Shown in pieces: positions 45,732-55,429 of a stretch of 64,000 nt of DNA (positions are counted from its first letter, which is position 1; every line of letters begins with the position of its first letter). The translations under genes were made by a program, and so were the position numbers. This stretch comes from an uncultured Pseudomonadota bacterium (GTDB lineage Bacteria > Myxococcota_A > Bradymonadia > Bradymonadales > Bradymonadaceae): contig CAJXPB010000001.1 in the NCBI GenBank assembly GCA_913057905.1, positions 868,001 to 932,000 on the forward strand. The letters are read 5' to 3'. The notes under the pieces were generated by a model. The model was not told where the DNA came from, searched no databases, and saw only the letters and a list, made by a program, of their open reading frames with translations.

Positions 45732-47462
45732 TCAGCTCCGCTCCACCAGGACGATGGGCGTCACGTACTTGGGCTCGTCGATCTCCTGGATCCCTGCGAA
45801 CTCCTCTCGCAGCGTCGTCATCGTCTGACGGACCCACTGGACGACGAGGTTTCGAGTCGCCACGGGGGCGGCATCGACGATCGGCGAGATCAGATCGTCC
45901 GAGAGGTATTCGACCGGATCGTCTCCCCAGGGCGCTGCACGCATCAATTTCGGGAGGTCCCGGAGTTTGACAGCGTCCAGCGGAGCCAGCGGGCCGCCGA
46001 CGTCGTCGGCAAAGAAATTGACCAGCCGCGTGGCAAACAGGGTCTCGAAGGTCACCTCGTCGGGGGCATTCAGCGTCCGATCGCTGTAGATAAGTTCGGC
46101 CAGCTCACCGACATCCTGCTCCTGGATCCCGAACAACCACATCTGTTTGAACGCGATGGTTCCGATCCGAAAGGCCGCATCGTCCAACTGTTCCTGCGAC
46201 TTGAAGATATCGTAGGTGTTGGCATCCGCGGCGTAGGTCGGGCGGATACGCAGCAGCGATTCCACGAGTGCTCGGTCGTCGTCGCCCAGCAGCGAATAGT
46301 CGTCGCTGTCGACCAGGGTCAGTGTCGGTCGGTCGCGCATCTCGTCGACCTTCTTTTGAAGCTTCGCAGCCAGGGAATAGCCAGCCTGAAAGATCTCTTT
46401 GGTGGGAAGGTCCTTCAGGTAGCCGGCGGCCCGGTCGGACTCCCCTCGAGACAAAAACTCCAGGCCGAGACTGAGGTATCCGAGCGTCCGACGCACGACC
46501 TCGCGGCCAAGTTCAAGATTCCCCGGCTCGATTCCATCGGCGACGATCGTCCGGTTCATCAATGTTCGGAGTTGAAAGAGGATGCGGCGAAGATCATCGT
46601 CGTCGGTGATCGACCGCATCACTCGATAGACAAAAAACTCGTCGTCGAATTCGTCGCGGACCACCGCCGGAACGTCGAGCCGAGCAGGCGGATCGACGCG
46701 ACGGGCCTGGTCGCCGACGTCCTCTTCTTCGATGGTCTCTCGATACTGGACCGGACTTCGAAAGGCGTAGACCTCGACGGCCTCTTCTCGCGGGACAAAC
46801 CCGTATTCTTCGAGGCGACTGTTCCGCCAGCTATACGCCTCTTCCTCCATGTTGGCCATCAGCTCCCATCGAACCGCTTCCAGCAAAGTCCAGGCGAGGG
46901 TTCTGTCCACGTAGTACAGACGGTCCAGGATCATCCGGATCAGGCGTCCGGCATCCTCGTCCTCGGGATATTTGATGGCGTACCAGCCGTCGGGGGTCAC
47001 CTCGACCTTCCCGTCCCACTCCTCGGGCGGCCGGTTTTCGTCGTCGGTCAACTCGACCTTCAGGTGAGTCTTGAAAAAGATCGGTAGAATCTCCGGGTCG
47101 AGCTCACGACAGACGGACTTAAACTGGTCGTCATCCGCCTCGGAGACCAGCGCGCTCAACCATTTCTCCAGAGTCTCGGTCTGGAGGCGGTCGCGTTGCC
47201 AGCAATCAAAGTCGATAAATATCTGGAGCTGCTCGGGCGTGACGTACTGCAGAAGGTCATAGCCCTGGTCCCAGCCGGCTCGTTTGATGAGCCGATACAG
47301 CACCGGCGCATCCATCGACTGGAGCGTCTCCTCGGCATCCTCACGGCGGATGATGGAGTCGATCTGTTCGGCCGGGTCCTGCACGCCCAGCCAGGTTTCG
47401 ATTCGGTCGATGACCGGGTTGCCGGAGACCTGAGTCTTCAGATCTACAGAGTCTTCACTCAT
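45732..47462 (-). CDS. DUF6178 family protein
   Basis: 576-aa soluble, acidic, largely helical protein: IDSIIRREDAEETLQSMDAP, YVTPEQLQIFIDFDCWQRDR, ANMEEEAYSWRNSRLEEYGF, FRIGTIAFKQMWLFGIQEQD. The pattern matches DUF6178 proteins, which occur in deltaproteobacterial lineages and have no known function. ATG 47462 is chosen because the conserved part starts at MSEDSVDLKTQ; upstream frame is arginine/serine low-complexity. Confidence 0.75.
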   Translation of the reverse strand: MSEDSVDLKTQVSGNPVIDRIETWLGVQDPAEQIDSIIRREDAEETLQSMDAPVLYRLIKRAGWDQGYDLLQYVTPEQLQIFIDFDCWQRDRLQTETLEKWLSALVSEADDDQFKSVCRELDPEILPIFFKTHLKVELTDDENRPPEEWDGKVEVTPDGWYAIKYPEDEDAGRLIRMILDRLYYVDRTLAWTLLEAVRWELMANMEEEAYSWRNSRLEEYGFVPREEAVEVYAFRSPVQYRETIEEEDVGDQARRVDPPARLDVPAVVRDEFDDEFFVYRVMRSITDDDDLRRILFQLRTLMNRTIVADGIEPGNLELGREVVRRTLGYLSLGLEFLSRGESDRAAGYLKDLPTKEIFQAGYSLAAKLQKKVDEMRDRPTLTLVDSDDYSLLGDDDRALVESLLRIRPTYAADANTYDIFKSQEQLDDAAFRIGTIAFKQMWLFGIQEQDVGELAELIYSDRTLNAPDEVTFETLFATRLVNFFADDVGGPLAPLDAVKLRDLPKLMRAAPWGDDPVEYLSDDLISPIVDAAPVATRNLVVQWVRQTMTTLREEFAGIQEIDEPKYVTPIVLVERS

Positions 47463-47674
47463 GAGTTTGGGCGGAGAAGGGGGAGCGCGATTCACGCCGT
47501 TTGAACGCGACGCGAGCGAAGGCGGGGATCGAACCATGCCCCATAGCGGCCCGCTCCCCATATTTCAAGCCCTCATCTCTCGGCCGTATTCCGCGCCGCG
47601 CAGCCTTGTCCACGGGCGCGCGCTCCGGTACAAGCCGCCCGAGATCCGCAACGTCACGTGGCTTCGGAGGTACG

Positions 47675-48655
47675 ATGCGCGTATTTGTGACAGGTGCAAC
47701 CGGTTTCGTCGGCTCCCATGTCGTCGAGGGGCTCATCGACGCGGGCCACGAGCCCCTCTGCCTGGTACGCGAGACCTCGGATACCGAACATCTCGACGAC
47801 CTCGGAGTCGAGACGTATCTGGGCTCACTCGATGACATCGAGGGCCTCGACGGAGCGGTCACCTCAGCCGATGCCGTCATTCATCTCGCTGGCATCGTCA
47901 AAGCGAAACAGCCCGAAGACTTCTACCGTATCAACGGCGATGCGACCGAGGCGCTTGCCGAACTGTGTGCCGGCTCCAGCGACACTCTCGAGCGGTTTGT
48001 GTACGTCTCGAGCCTGTCTGCCCGAGGGCCGTGTTTTTCCCCGGGAACCGAACCGATCGAAGAGCCCCAGGAGCCAGTCAGCCACTACGGCCGCAGTAAG
48101 CTCAGGGGCGAAGAAGGCACGCTCGAATACGCCGAGTCGATGCCGGTCACCATTTTTCGTCCGCCCCCGGTATACGGACCCCGGGACTACGAGATGTTTC
48201 GCGTGTTTCAGGGCGCTTCGATGGGCGTCGCCCCCATTTACGGGGGAGGAGAGGCGAAGTTGAGCGTCGTACACATCTTCGACCTCGTCGATGCCATCGT
48301 CACGAGCCTGGAGACCGACCACCCCTCCGGTGCCGTCTTTCCGATCGACGACGGAAGCTACTACTCTTGGAAAGACCTGGTTCGCGCTGCCGGCAAGCCC
48401 TTCGGCAAAGAGCCGGTGACTATCCCGGTGCCGCCGTTTCTGTTCGATATGGGCGCTCGGGCCAGCGAACTCTGGGGCAAGCTCACCGGCCAGGCGATGA
48501 TGTTTACCCGCGACAAACTCGCCGAGATGAAACAGCCAAACTGGGTATGCGGCCACCGGGACCTGACCGAGCTGCTCGACTGGAGTCCCAATTGGCCGCT
48601 GGAACGCGGCGCCGAGCAGACCGCGAAGTGGTACGTCGAACACGGGTGGTTGTGA
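47675..48655 (+). CDS. NAD-dependent epimerase/dehydratase (extended SDR)
   Basis: 326 aa. N-terminal Rossmann motif MRVFVTGATGFVGSHVVEGL, then DAVIHLAGIVKAKQPEDFYR, the active-site region FVYVSSLSARGP with Tyr-x-x-x-Lys in HYGRSKLRGEE, and FRPPPVYGPRDYEMF. It is a member of the extended SDR family that acts on nucleotide sugars, flavonoid-like or sterol-like substrates; the substrate cannot be told. ATG 47675 has CGGAGG five bases upstream. Confidence 0.85.
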   Translation: MRVFVTGATGFVGSHVVEGLIDAGHEPLCLVRETSDTEHLDDLGVETYLGSLDDIEGLDGAVTSADAVIHLAGIVKAKQPEDFYRINGDATEALAELCAGSSDTLERFVYVSSLSARGPCFSPGTEPIEEPQEPVSHYGRSKLRGEEGTLEYAESMPVTIFRPPPVYGPRDYEMFRVFQGASMGVAPIYGGGEAKLSVVHIFDLVDAIVTSLETDHPSGAVFPIDDGSYYSWKDLVRAAGKPFGKEPVTIPVPPFLFDMGARASELWGKLTGQAMMFTRDKLAEMKQPNWVCGHRDLTELLDWSPNWPLERGAEQTAKWYVEHGWL

Positions 48656-48851
48656 CGGGTGAGGATTGCCTTGTGGCTGCAGTTCGATAGGCTGTGAACC
48701 GTCCGGCTGCGCCGAGTCTGCGATCGAATATTGAAACAAATTCAGGATAATGACGAAAACAGTTATTGAGGGCTCGGACAGGGCACCACGACCTGGGAAG
48801 AGCCGCACAGCGACAACCCGATAGCCGCATCTACATCAACAGGAGTCAGAG

Positions 48852-49313
48852 ATGAGCGTGAACAAGGCAATTTTGGTGGGTCGACTGGGGAGCGATCCCG
48901 AAGTCCGTTCGACTCAGAGTGGAACGTCGGTTGCCAACATGAGTTTGGCGACGAACCGCTACTGGAAAGACCAGTCCGGCCAACGACAGGAAGAGACCGA
49001 GTGGCATCGCGTCGTGGTCTTCGGCCGACTCGCTGAGACCTGCGGCGAGTATTTGTCGAAGGGCCGTCAGATCTACGTAGAGGGGCGGCTTCAAACCAAC
49101 GAATGGGAAGATCGAGACGGCGTCGAGCGCCGCACGACCGAAATCGTCGCCAACAACGTGCAGTTCCTCAGCGGCGGCGACCAGGGTGGCGGCGGAGGCG
49201 GAGGCTTCGGCGGACCGCCTCCCCAGGAGCCGTCGGGTCCGCAGGGCGGCGGCCAGCCCGAGAGCGGAGACGACTTCGACCAGTCCTTCGACGACGACGA
49301 TATTCCATTCTAA
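48852..49313 (+). CDS. ssb: Single-stranded DNA-binding protein
   Basis: 153 aa. OB-fold begins [20 protein letters not shown], with [20 protein letters not shown] and [21 protein letters not shown] Gly/Gln/Pro-rich linker follows and the protein ends in the acidic tip DDDDIPF, which recruits repair and replication partners. Ribosome site AGGAG precedes ATG 48852. The 196-bp upstream gap has no gene. Confidence 0.97.
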   Translation: MSVNKAILVGRLGSDPEVRSTQSGTSVANMSLATNRYWKDQSGQRQEETEWHRVVVFGRLAETCGEYLSKGRQIYVEGRLQTNEWEDRDGVERRTTEIVANNVQFLSGGDQGGGGGGGFGGPPPQEPSGPQGGGQPESGDDFDQSFDDDDIPF

Positions 49314-49380
49314 CCGGAGTATCGAGCAGTCGTCATGCTGGGGTAGGTCACTTGGCACACTCAGGGGGGTATCAGAACCG

Positions 49381-51033
49381 ATGGATCGACGGAGGGGGAG
49401 CCACGTGGCCGCAGCAGCAGTACTCTGCATCGCAACTCTGCTGGGCTCGCCCGCGGCCTCGGGGGTGGGTCACCATCGCCTGCAGGGACGGCTGCTCTGG
49501 GCCGGCTCGAGCCGGCCCATCCCGGGGGCTCAGGTCCGCGTGGCGGGCACGAACCTCGCCGAGACGACCGATGCTCGAGGCCGATGGCACTTCGAGGTGC
49601 CCGAAGGTGCATACGAACTGCATTTCAATTTTACGGCTCGGGACCGGCACCACCGCGTACGGCTGGTGCATCAAAAAGTACCCCAATACAAGCCGGCCGT
49701 CGCGTACGCCATCCCCGCTCCACCGACCCGGATACGCCCTCCCGAGAACACCCTGCGATGGGGGTTTCCTCGTGCCGGACGCATCCTTCCGAGGGGCGAC
49801 GGGTCCGACCATACCAACCTGGCGATATCCGGCGACTCGGCAGCACGTAGCCCGTCTTCTTTGAACATCCCCGCCGAACGATGGCCCGAAACGATCCGTG
49901 TCGCCCGTCGCTCGGATCCCGACGCCGGCTGCCGGAACAATCCGATCGTTGCGATCGAAGAGCTCCCGTTCCCAACCTACGTTCGAGGCGTCCTCCCGCC
50001 CGAAATCGGAGTCTTTCGAGATCTTCCGAACGCCTCCCAGATCTTTAAAGCCTTCGCTGTAACGGCCGCGAGTTACGGGCTGTGGTTTCGGCTTCGGTAC
50101 AGCGGCGACTCGAGGCGACGAGTCGCAGCCCCTTTGCCTCCCGACGGCCTCACGTGGTTTCACATCGATGATACCGCGTGCAATCAACGCTACAGCGATA
50201 CGAGATTGGCCATTGCGGACCGGGCAGTCCGCGACGTCGTCGATCAAATCCTGACGGACGCATCCGACCCGGAACGGATAGACAAATACGAATATGCAGC
50301 CAGTTGCGGGAGGCTCGGGTCTCGTCCGGAGCATCAGATCGACATCGTACCCGACGCCCACTTCGGCAGTGTCTGCGTGGGGGGATGGTGCGGCCACACC
50401 GACTGCGCCGGCCACGAAGACCACCCCGAGCGCGCCGGACCCGACACATGCCTCGTACGGGGGATCTGTCAGTGGGGCGCCGCGGCGATGGCGTCCGATG
50501 GCCATGATTACCGAAGGATCCTCGCGCACTATCAGCCAAACCTGCGGTTACGCGGCGCCTCGCCCGCCGTTCCAAGACACGTCGAGTTGACCGGTTTCGT
50601 CTATACCGACCCCGACGACATTCCCGGCAGCGGCGTCGATGGGGCCGTGGTCCGGCTCGGCGAGACTCGCGAGACGCACACGGACACAGATGGAAGGTTC
50701 AAAATTCCGAGGATACCCTGGCCGGATCGGCCCGGAGAGATCTCGGTCACACATCCCGACTTCGAGCGTACGTTCGCCGAGATCCTGTGGGCCGATGGCC
50801 CGGTCACCTGGACGAGTCTGCACCTCGATACACCGACGGTCGAGACGGGAGGCGACGTGTCGCTGACAGATACAGACTCGTCCCCATCCATGGAGACGGT
50901 CGAGACGGCCTGTCGCATCGGCCCCGGCCCCACAGCCTTGTTCGGGGTCTTCGGTGTGTTCGTCAGGCGCCGCAGGTCGCGTCGAGACACGTCCGAGCCG
51001 CCGCCCGGATCGCTGGATCACCCACCCTGCTGA
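49381..51033 (+). CDS. SpoIID-like protein with carboxypeptidase-regulatory-like domains and C-terminal sorting tail
   Basis: 550 aa. Signal peptide (VAAAAVLCIATLLGSPAASG), then a carboxypeptidase-regulatory-like beta domain (PIPGAQVRVAGTNLAETTDA). A SpoIID/LytB-type domain follows (LPFPTYVRGVLPPEIG, QIFKAFAVTAASYGLWF, CNQRYSDTRLAIADRAVRDV, RGICQWGAAAMASDGHDYRR). A second regulatory-like domain is next (VDGAVVRLGETRETHTDTDG). The end, CRIGPGPTALFGVFGVFVRR plus more arginines, has the Cys, short hydrophobic run and Arg cluster of a MYXO-CTERM-like tail. SpoIID proteins cleave peptidoglycan glycan strands; whether catalytic residues are kept is not clear. It overlaps the convergent lipoprotein gene by 16 bp. 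Confidence 0.75.
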   Translation: MDRRRGSHVAAAAVLCIATLLGSPAASGVGHHRLQGRLLWAGSSRPIPGAQVRVAGTNLAETTDARGRWHFEVPEGAYELHFNFTARDRHHRVRLVHQKVPQYKPAVAYAIPAPPTRIRPPENTLRWGFPRAGRILPRGDGSDHTNLAISGDSAARSPSSLNIPAERWPETIRVARRSDPDAGCRNNPIVAIEELPFPTYVRGVLPPEIGVFRDLPNASQIFKAFAVTAASYGLWFRLRYSGDSRRRVAAPLPPDGLTWFHIDDTACNQRYSDTRLAIADRAVRDVVDQILTDASDPERIDKYEYAASCGRLGSRPEHQIDIVPDAHFGSVCVGGWCGHTDCAGHEDHPERAGPDTCLVRGICQWGAAAMASDGHDYRRILAHYQPNLRLRGASPAVPRHVELTGFVYTDPDDIPGSGVDGAVVRLGETRETHTDTDGRFKIPRIPWPDRPGEISVTHPDFERTFAEILWADGPVTWTSLHLDTPTVETGGDVSLTDTDSSPSMETVETACRIGPGPTALFGVFGVFVRRRRSRRDTSEPPPGSLDHPPC

Positions 51034-51920
51034 GCTGCGAAATCACATCGCGGGGTCGTCCCACACGAACCCTGGGCGTTGCACAGCGAAATCGGGATCT
51101 CCAGGCTGTTCGATTCGACCTCCTGGGTTCCGATGGTTTCGCCGAGCAGGGTAATCTCGGCGACGATGGTGATCGATTCGCCGCGCGCTTCCTGAGTGTA
51201 TGAATCGTAATCGAGTCGCCGAAGGACCAGGGCCCTGTGCAGGGTCTCGAGCGCGGTGATCGTCGACCCACTGTTGGTGAACAGAGACATCTCGAGGATG
51301 GCAGCGCCGCCGTCACTCTCGATGATGATCCCGACGCGCTGGTCCTGGTCGAGTCCGAGTTGCCCGGACTCCGAGATGCTCGGGTATCGGATCTGGAACT
51401 GCTGGATTTCGATGTCGTTGACGTCGAGAAACAGGTTCTCGAAGCCGCCGCTGCCGCCCCCCTGTTGGCCCGTGGACTCGACGGTCCGCGAATCGGCCAG
51501 ACGATTCACCACACTGACGTAGTGGGTAAACGAATTGTAGTAGAGCTCCTGGCGGCGAAACTGGTCGAGCATGTCGTTTTCGGCCGCCTGACAGAATGCG
51601 TCCGTGCCCGCGCCGGCCTTGTTCTCGCCGAGCTGTCCGGAGTTGCTAAATTCCTGAATATTGAGTTCGAGGCGTGTCCGGAAGTTCTCGACATCGCCCG
51701 GCGTGACATCGTCGCTGCAGCTCAGGGTGGTCCGATCGTAGGTGGTCGGCTCCATCTCGCCGGAGGCCTCACCGCACTGTACCTCGGTAGTCGACTGCGT
51801 GCCACTGAAGGCCGCGATGCCCTGCATCCCGAGGGAGGCTTCCTGGTCGATGCAGGCAGAGCTGAGACCGGCCAGCATGACGAGTCCGGCCCAGGTCAGA
51901 ACGTATTTGGAAAACCTCAT
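51018..51920 (-). CDS. Lipoprotein, unknown function, downstream of pilQ
   Basis: 300 aa with signal peptide MRFSKYVLTWAGLVMLAGLS and lipobox LSSAC. Contains several cysteines (QCGEASGEM, SCSDDVTPGD, CNAQGSCGTTPRCDF) and a Gly-rich loop QQGGGSGGFENLF. ATG 51920 is preceded by GAGAGGAAAG. It starts 26 bp after pilQ in the same direction, so it may belong to the pil transcript and could be a pilotin-like partner, but no pilotin TPR is visible and this is a guess. Confidence 0.72.
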   Translation of the reverse strand: MRFSKYVLTWAGLVMLAGLSSACIDQEASLGMQGIAAFSGTQSTTEVQCGEASGEMEPTTYDRTTLSCSDDVTPGDVENFRTRLELNIQEFSNSGQLGENKAGAGTDAFCQAAENDMLDQFRRQELYYNSFTHYVSVVNRLADSRTVESTGQQGGGSGGFENLFLDVNDIEIQQFQIRYPSISESGQLGLDQDQRVGIIIESDGGAAILEMSLFTNSGSTITALETLHRALVLRRLDYDSYTQEARGESITIVAEITLLGETIGTQEVESNSLEIPISLCNAQGSCGTTPRCDFAAQQGG

Positions 51921-51946
51921 TATCTTTCCTCTCGGTATCTCTTCCA

Positions 51947-54900
51947 TCACTGATTCGACGTTCCCTGCGGCCGGGCGCCGGACCCGGATGCTCCACTGTT
52001 CTGAGACGGCGTCTGAACATCGCCGGCATCCATGCCACCCAGGGCCTCGCCTCGATTCACGATCCGAGGCGTGATGAAGATCATCAATTCGGATCGACGC
52101 TCACTGCGCTGATGCTTCTTGAAGAGCAGTCCCAGAATCGGAATACGGTGCAGGAAGGGGACGCCCGTGACGCTGGAGCCGGAGTTGCGCGTGTAGATCC
52201 CGCCGATGACAGTCGTCTCGCCGTCTTCGATAAGCAGCTCGGTCTCGGCCTGCTTGCGAATGATCGTCGGGTCACCCCGTGCACCCGTATTCTGGAAATC
52301 CGGCTCGTTTTTGGTCGCTTCGATCTCGAGTTGCACGTTCCCGTCGGGAGTCACGTGCGGCTTGACCGTCAACTCCAGGGTGGCGTCGACGAAGACCGTC
52401 TGAACACCGGCGGCGCTGACGACGCTGATGGGAATACTCGTTCCCTGTGAGATGGTCGCTTCGCGGTTGTCCAGCGTCAGGATCTTGGGCGCACTGATGA
52501 TCTTGGCGCGTCCCGATTCCTCGGCGGCCGACAGACGAAGGTTCAGATTCACCGCTCCATTGACGCTTCCCAGTGTCAGCCCGATCGCACCACCTGAACC
52601 GGAACCGGCAGCGGCCGGAAGATTGACAGCAAAGTTGGGGTTCTGGGCCGTACCGGCGAGGGGCGTCTGCCCGTCGGTCGCACCACCGGCCAGGCCGACG
52701 ACGTTCGGAAAGACCAGTCCCGTCGGATTTCCGTTTCCCTGGGACATGGTGAAATCACCACCCCACTGGATGCCGAATTCCTGCGAGAACGTATCGTTCG
52801 TCTCGACGATCCGGGCCTCGATCAGCACCTGAGGCACCTGAGTGTCCAGCGCTTTGACGAGCTGGCGAATCGACTCGATATTCTCGGGCAGGTCCTTGAT
52901 GATCAGGGTATTTGTCCGTTCATCGACCGAGACGCTTCCCCGCGGACTCTGGAGCCGCTCGACCTGCTCGACGATGTCGGAGGCACTCGCGTAGTTGATC
53001 GGCATCAGATAGACCTCCAGCGGCCGCAATTTCTGGGCGCGCTGGGCCGCCTCCTGTCGTGCTTTCCGCTCCTCCATCAACGTCTTCTGGGGCGCGACCC
53101 GGATGACGTTTCCACGGACCTCGAATCCGAGGCCCAGCGACTGAAGAATGATGAGGAAGGCCTGATCGAGGGGGACGTCGTCGAGCCGAAGCGTCACGTT
53201 CCCACTGACCTCGGACCCGGCGATGATGTTGACCCCACCCTCTTTGGCAAAGAGACGGAGGACGTTCTGGATGTCGGCATCGCGCAGATCGATGGTCAGT
53301 TGTGTGCGACTCATCCCGGGAACATGCTCGACCTTCGAAGGGTCAACGACGGTCTGCGGCGCGCTGGGCGGCGCCGAGGTCACCGACTGACCCTGCTTGG
53401 GCGGCTGAGGTTTGCCGGCCTGCTGCGGCGAGGGACCGGGGTTTGAACCGGACGTCGCCTCTTTGGCGAACTCCCAGACGAGCTTGTCGCCGCGCTGTCG
53501 GATCCGTTCGCGAGCGTCGCCGTTTAACTCGGCTTCCATGCGTACCTGACCGTTCTCCTCGGTGAAGCTCGAGACAAACCGGACGGCACCCGAGCTTCCG
53601 TCGGCTGCAATGGTTCGCTGAAGGTCTTCGGGGAGCTCGACGTTATTGAGCAACATCACTGCCCGGCTGTCCTTCCAGGGCATGCGTCGATACTGACCGG
53701 GCCTCTCGAGTTTAACGACGATTCGCGATTGGCCGTCGGTGTGTTCGAGGCGAATGTCTCGGATGGTGTTCGGAGCGCGTGCCCCATCCTGCTGGCCATC
53801 CTTCTGAGCGACGGGCACGGCGCGGCCGGAACGCCCGGACTCCGCCTTCTCGTCGTTGTTCATGCGCTTTCGGAGTCGGTTCAACGCCTGTTTGCTCTCC
53901 CGGCGCTGCGACTTCAATCTATCGAGTTCGTCTCGACGCTGTGTTCGGCGGTCTTCGAGTTTTGAAATCTTGGAGCGACTCGCCTCGAGCTCTCGTTCGA
54001 GTCGATCGATCCGGCTCTCGTACTCGGCGACCTTCGATTCATCGGCCGACCCGGACTCGCGAGCCTTCTGCAGTTGCGACCGAAGACTGGCGATGCGCTC
54101 ATCCTTGCTGGATACCTTCTTGCGCATCGTCTCGAGGGTCTCTTTGGCCTCCCGGGCCTCTTTTTTGGTGGAGGCGAGTTCGTCGCGCTGGCGCTCAAGC
54201 TGCTTCTTGAAGGTCTCTCGTTTGGCCCGCAATTCAGCGAGTTTCTCCGACGCCTTTTCTGCGGCGGCCTTCTGTTTTCGGAGGGAACGACGCATATCGG
54301 CGAGTCTCTGCTGAGCTCGGTCGCGCTCGGACTTCAGTGCCTCGACCCGCTCTCGACGTGTGTCGAGCTCGCGGCTGAGGGTCTCGAGCTTCGATGCCTT
54401 TCGGTCGAGCTGCTCCTGGAGCTTCTCGCGTTCGCGGCCCTCGGCCTGATTTCGTTTGGCCCGCAGGCTTGCGAGTTCGTCCTCGAGCCGGTCGAGCTTG
54501 GACTGACTCGATGTCAGTTTTTGATTCGCCTCGGCGACGCGTTCTCGACTCGATTCGAGCTTCTCATCGAGTCGCTTCTTTTCGGCCTCGAGCTTTTGAA
54601 GCTGGCTGGCCTGACGCTGATTGCGGTCGCGTTGATCCTCGAGCTGCTTCTTGAGCGAACCCAGACGTTGCTGCACGGCATCTCGCTCGGCCTTGACCTC
54701 GTTGACCGACGTTCTGAGGCTCTCGACATTGCCCGATTTGTTTTTCAGTTTCGATTCGAGCTCGGCCAGTTCGGCATTCTTGGCCTTCAGCTTCCGGCGA
54801 GCCTGTTGAAGTTTTTGTCGGCTGGCACCGTCCTGCTGGCCAGATCCGGGTGATTCCGACGTCTGAGACGAGGCGATCGGCTCACCGCCGGTCTGCGCCG

Positions 54901-55429
54901 GCTCGCCTTCGACGAAGATGACGACTTCGTCGCCCTCCGTGCGAACATCATAGTGAGCCGCGGTCTCGAATCCGACGATCAGCCGGACGCGAGGGCGACC
55001 ATCCTCTCTGGACTCCAAAAGCGCGACACGCGAGACAACTCCATTGTTGACCTGTTGTGTCGACTCGTTCGACTGGAGCACGCTGTTGGAGACATCGACG
55101 ACGAGCCGCAGGGGATCACGAAGCTTGAAGACCGAAAAAGACGGCGTCTGACTGCTCTTGAGCCGAAGGTAGGTGCCCTTCTGCTGCTGCTTCACGTCGA
55201 GCGTCGCCACTTGGTTGACGCCCTGGGCCGTCGATGCCTGCTGCGCCCGTGCGTCTTCCGCACTCGCGGTGATCCCTCCCACAACACACAGCAGCCCCAA
55301 TAACAGGCGTCCGACGCGCCCGCCGGCGGCCCCCGAAACGGAGTCGAGTAGCCGGTCACCGATCACTGCTGTTGAGAGGCATTTCACGTCAAACATCCTC
55401 TGTTGGTTAAGTCGATCTTGAAGCATCAT
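51947..55429 (-). CDS. pilQ: Type IV pilus secretin PilQ with long coiled-coil insertion
   Basis: 1160 aa, compared with about 700-900 for usual PilQ. Order: signal region (LLLGLLCVVGGITASAEDAR), AMIN domain (about 76-175), an almost pure coiled coil (about 203-527, rich in Arg, Lys, Glu and Leu heptads), second AMIN (about 556-657), a Pro/Gln linker, the secretin N0/N1 domains (LTIDLRDADIQNVLRLFAKE; EVYLMPINYASASDIVEQVE) and the secretin barrel (EARIVETNDTFSQEFGIQWG; VTGVPFLHRIPILGLLFKKH). It forms the outer-membrane pore for pili. Its ATG overlaps the pilP stop. The coiled-coil insert (bases 53849-54823) is unusual. Confidence 0.95.
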   Translation of the reverse strand: MMLQDRLNQQRMFDVKCLSTAVIGDRLLDSVSGAAGGRVGRLLLGLLCVVGGITASAEDARAQQASTAQGVNQVATLDVKQQQKGTYLRLKSSQTPSFSVFKLRDPLRLVVDVSNSVLQSNESTQQVNNGVVSRVALLESREDGRPRVRLIVGFETAAHYDVRTEGDEVVIFVEGEPAQTGGEPIASSQTSESPGSGQQDGASRQKLQQARRKLKAKNAELAELESKLKNKSGNVESLRTSVNEVKAERDAVQQRLGSLKKQLEDQRDRNQRQASQLQKLEAEKKRLDEKLESSRERVAEANQKLTSSQSKLDRLEDELASLRAKRNQAEGREREKLQEQLDRKASKLETLSRELDTRRERVEALKSERDRAQQRLADMRRSLRKQKAAAEKASEKLAELRAKRETFKKQLERQRDELASTKKEAREAKETLETMRKKVSSKDERIASLRSQLQKARESGSADESKVAEYESRIDRLERELEASRSKISKLEDRRTQRRDELDRLKSQRRESKQALNRLRKRMNNDEKAESGRSGRAVPVAQKDGQQDGARAPNTIRDIRLEHTDGQSRIVVKLERPGQYRRMPWKDSRAVMLLNNVELPEDLQRTIAADGSSGAVRFVSSFTEENGQVRMEAELNGDARERIRQRGDKLVWEFAKEATSGSNPGPSPQQAGKPQPPKQGQSVTSAPPSAPQTVVDPSKVEHVPGMSRTQLTIDLRDADIQNVLRLFAKEGGVNIIAGSEVSGNVTLRLDDVPLDQAFLIILQSLGLGFEVRGNVIRVAPQKTLMEERKARQEAAQRAQKLRPLEVYLMPINYASASDIVEQVERLQSPRGSVSVDERTNTLIIKDLPENIESIRQLVKALDTQVPQVLIEARIVETNDTFSQEFGIQWGGDFTMSQGNGNPTGLVFPNVVGLAGGATDGQTPLAGTAQNPNFAVNLPAAAGSGSGGAIGLTLGSVNGAVNLNLRLSAAEESGRAKIISAPKILTLDNREATISQGTSIPISVVSAAGVQTVFVDATLELTVKPHVTPDGNVQLEIEATKNEPDFQNTGARGDPTIIRKQAETELLIEDGETTVIGGIYTRNSGSSVTGVPFLHRIPILGLLFKKHQRSERRSELMIFITPRIVNRGEALGGMDAGDVQTPSQNSGASGSGARPQGTSNQ

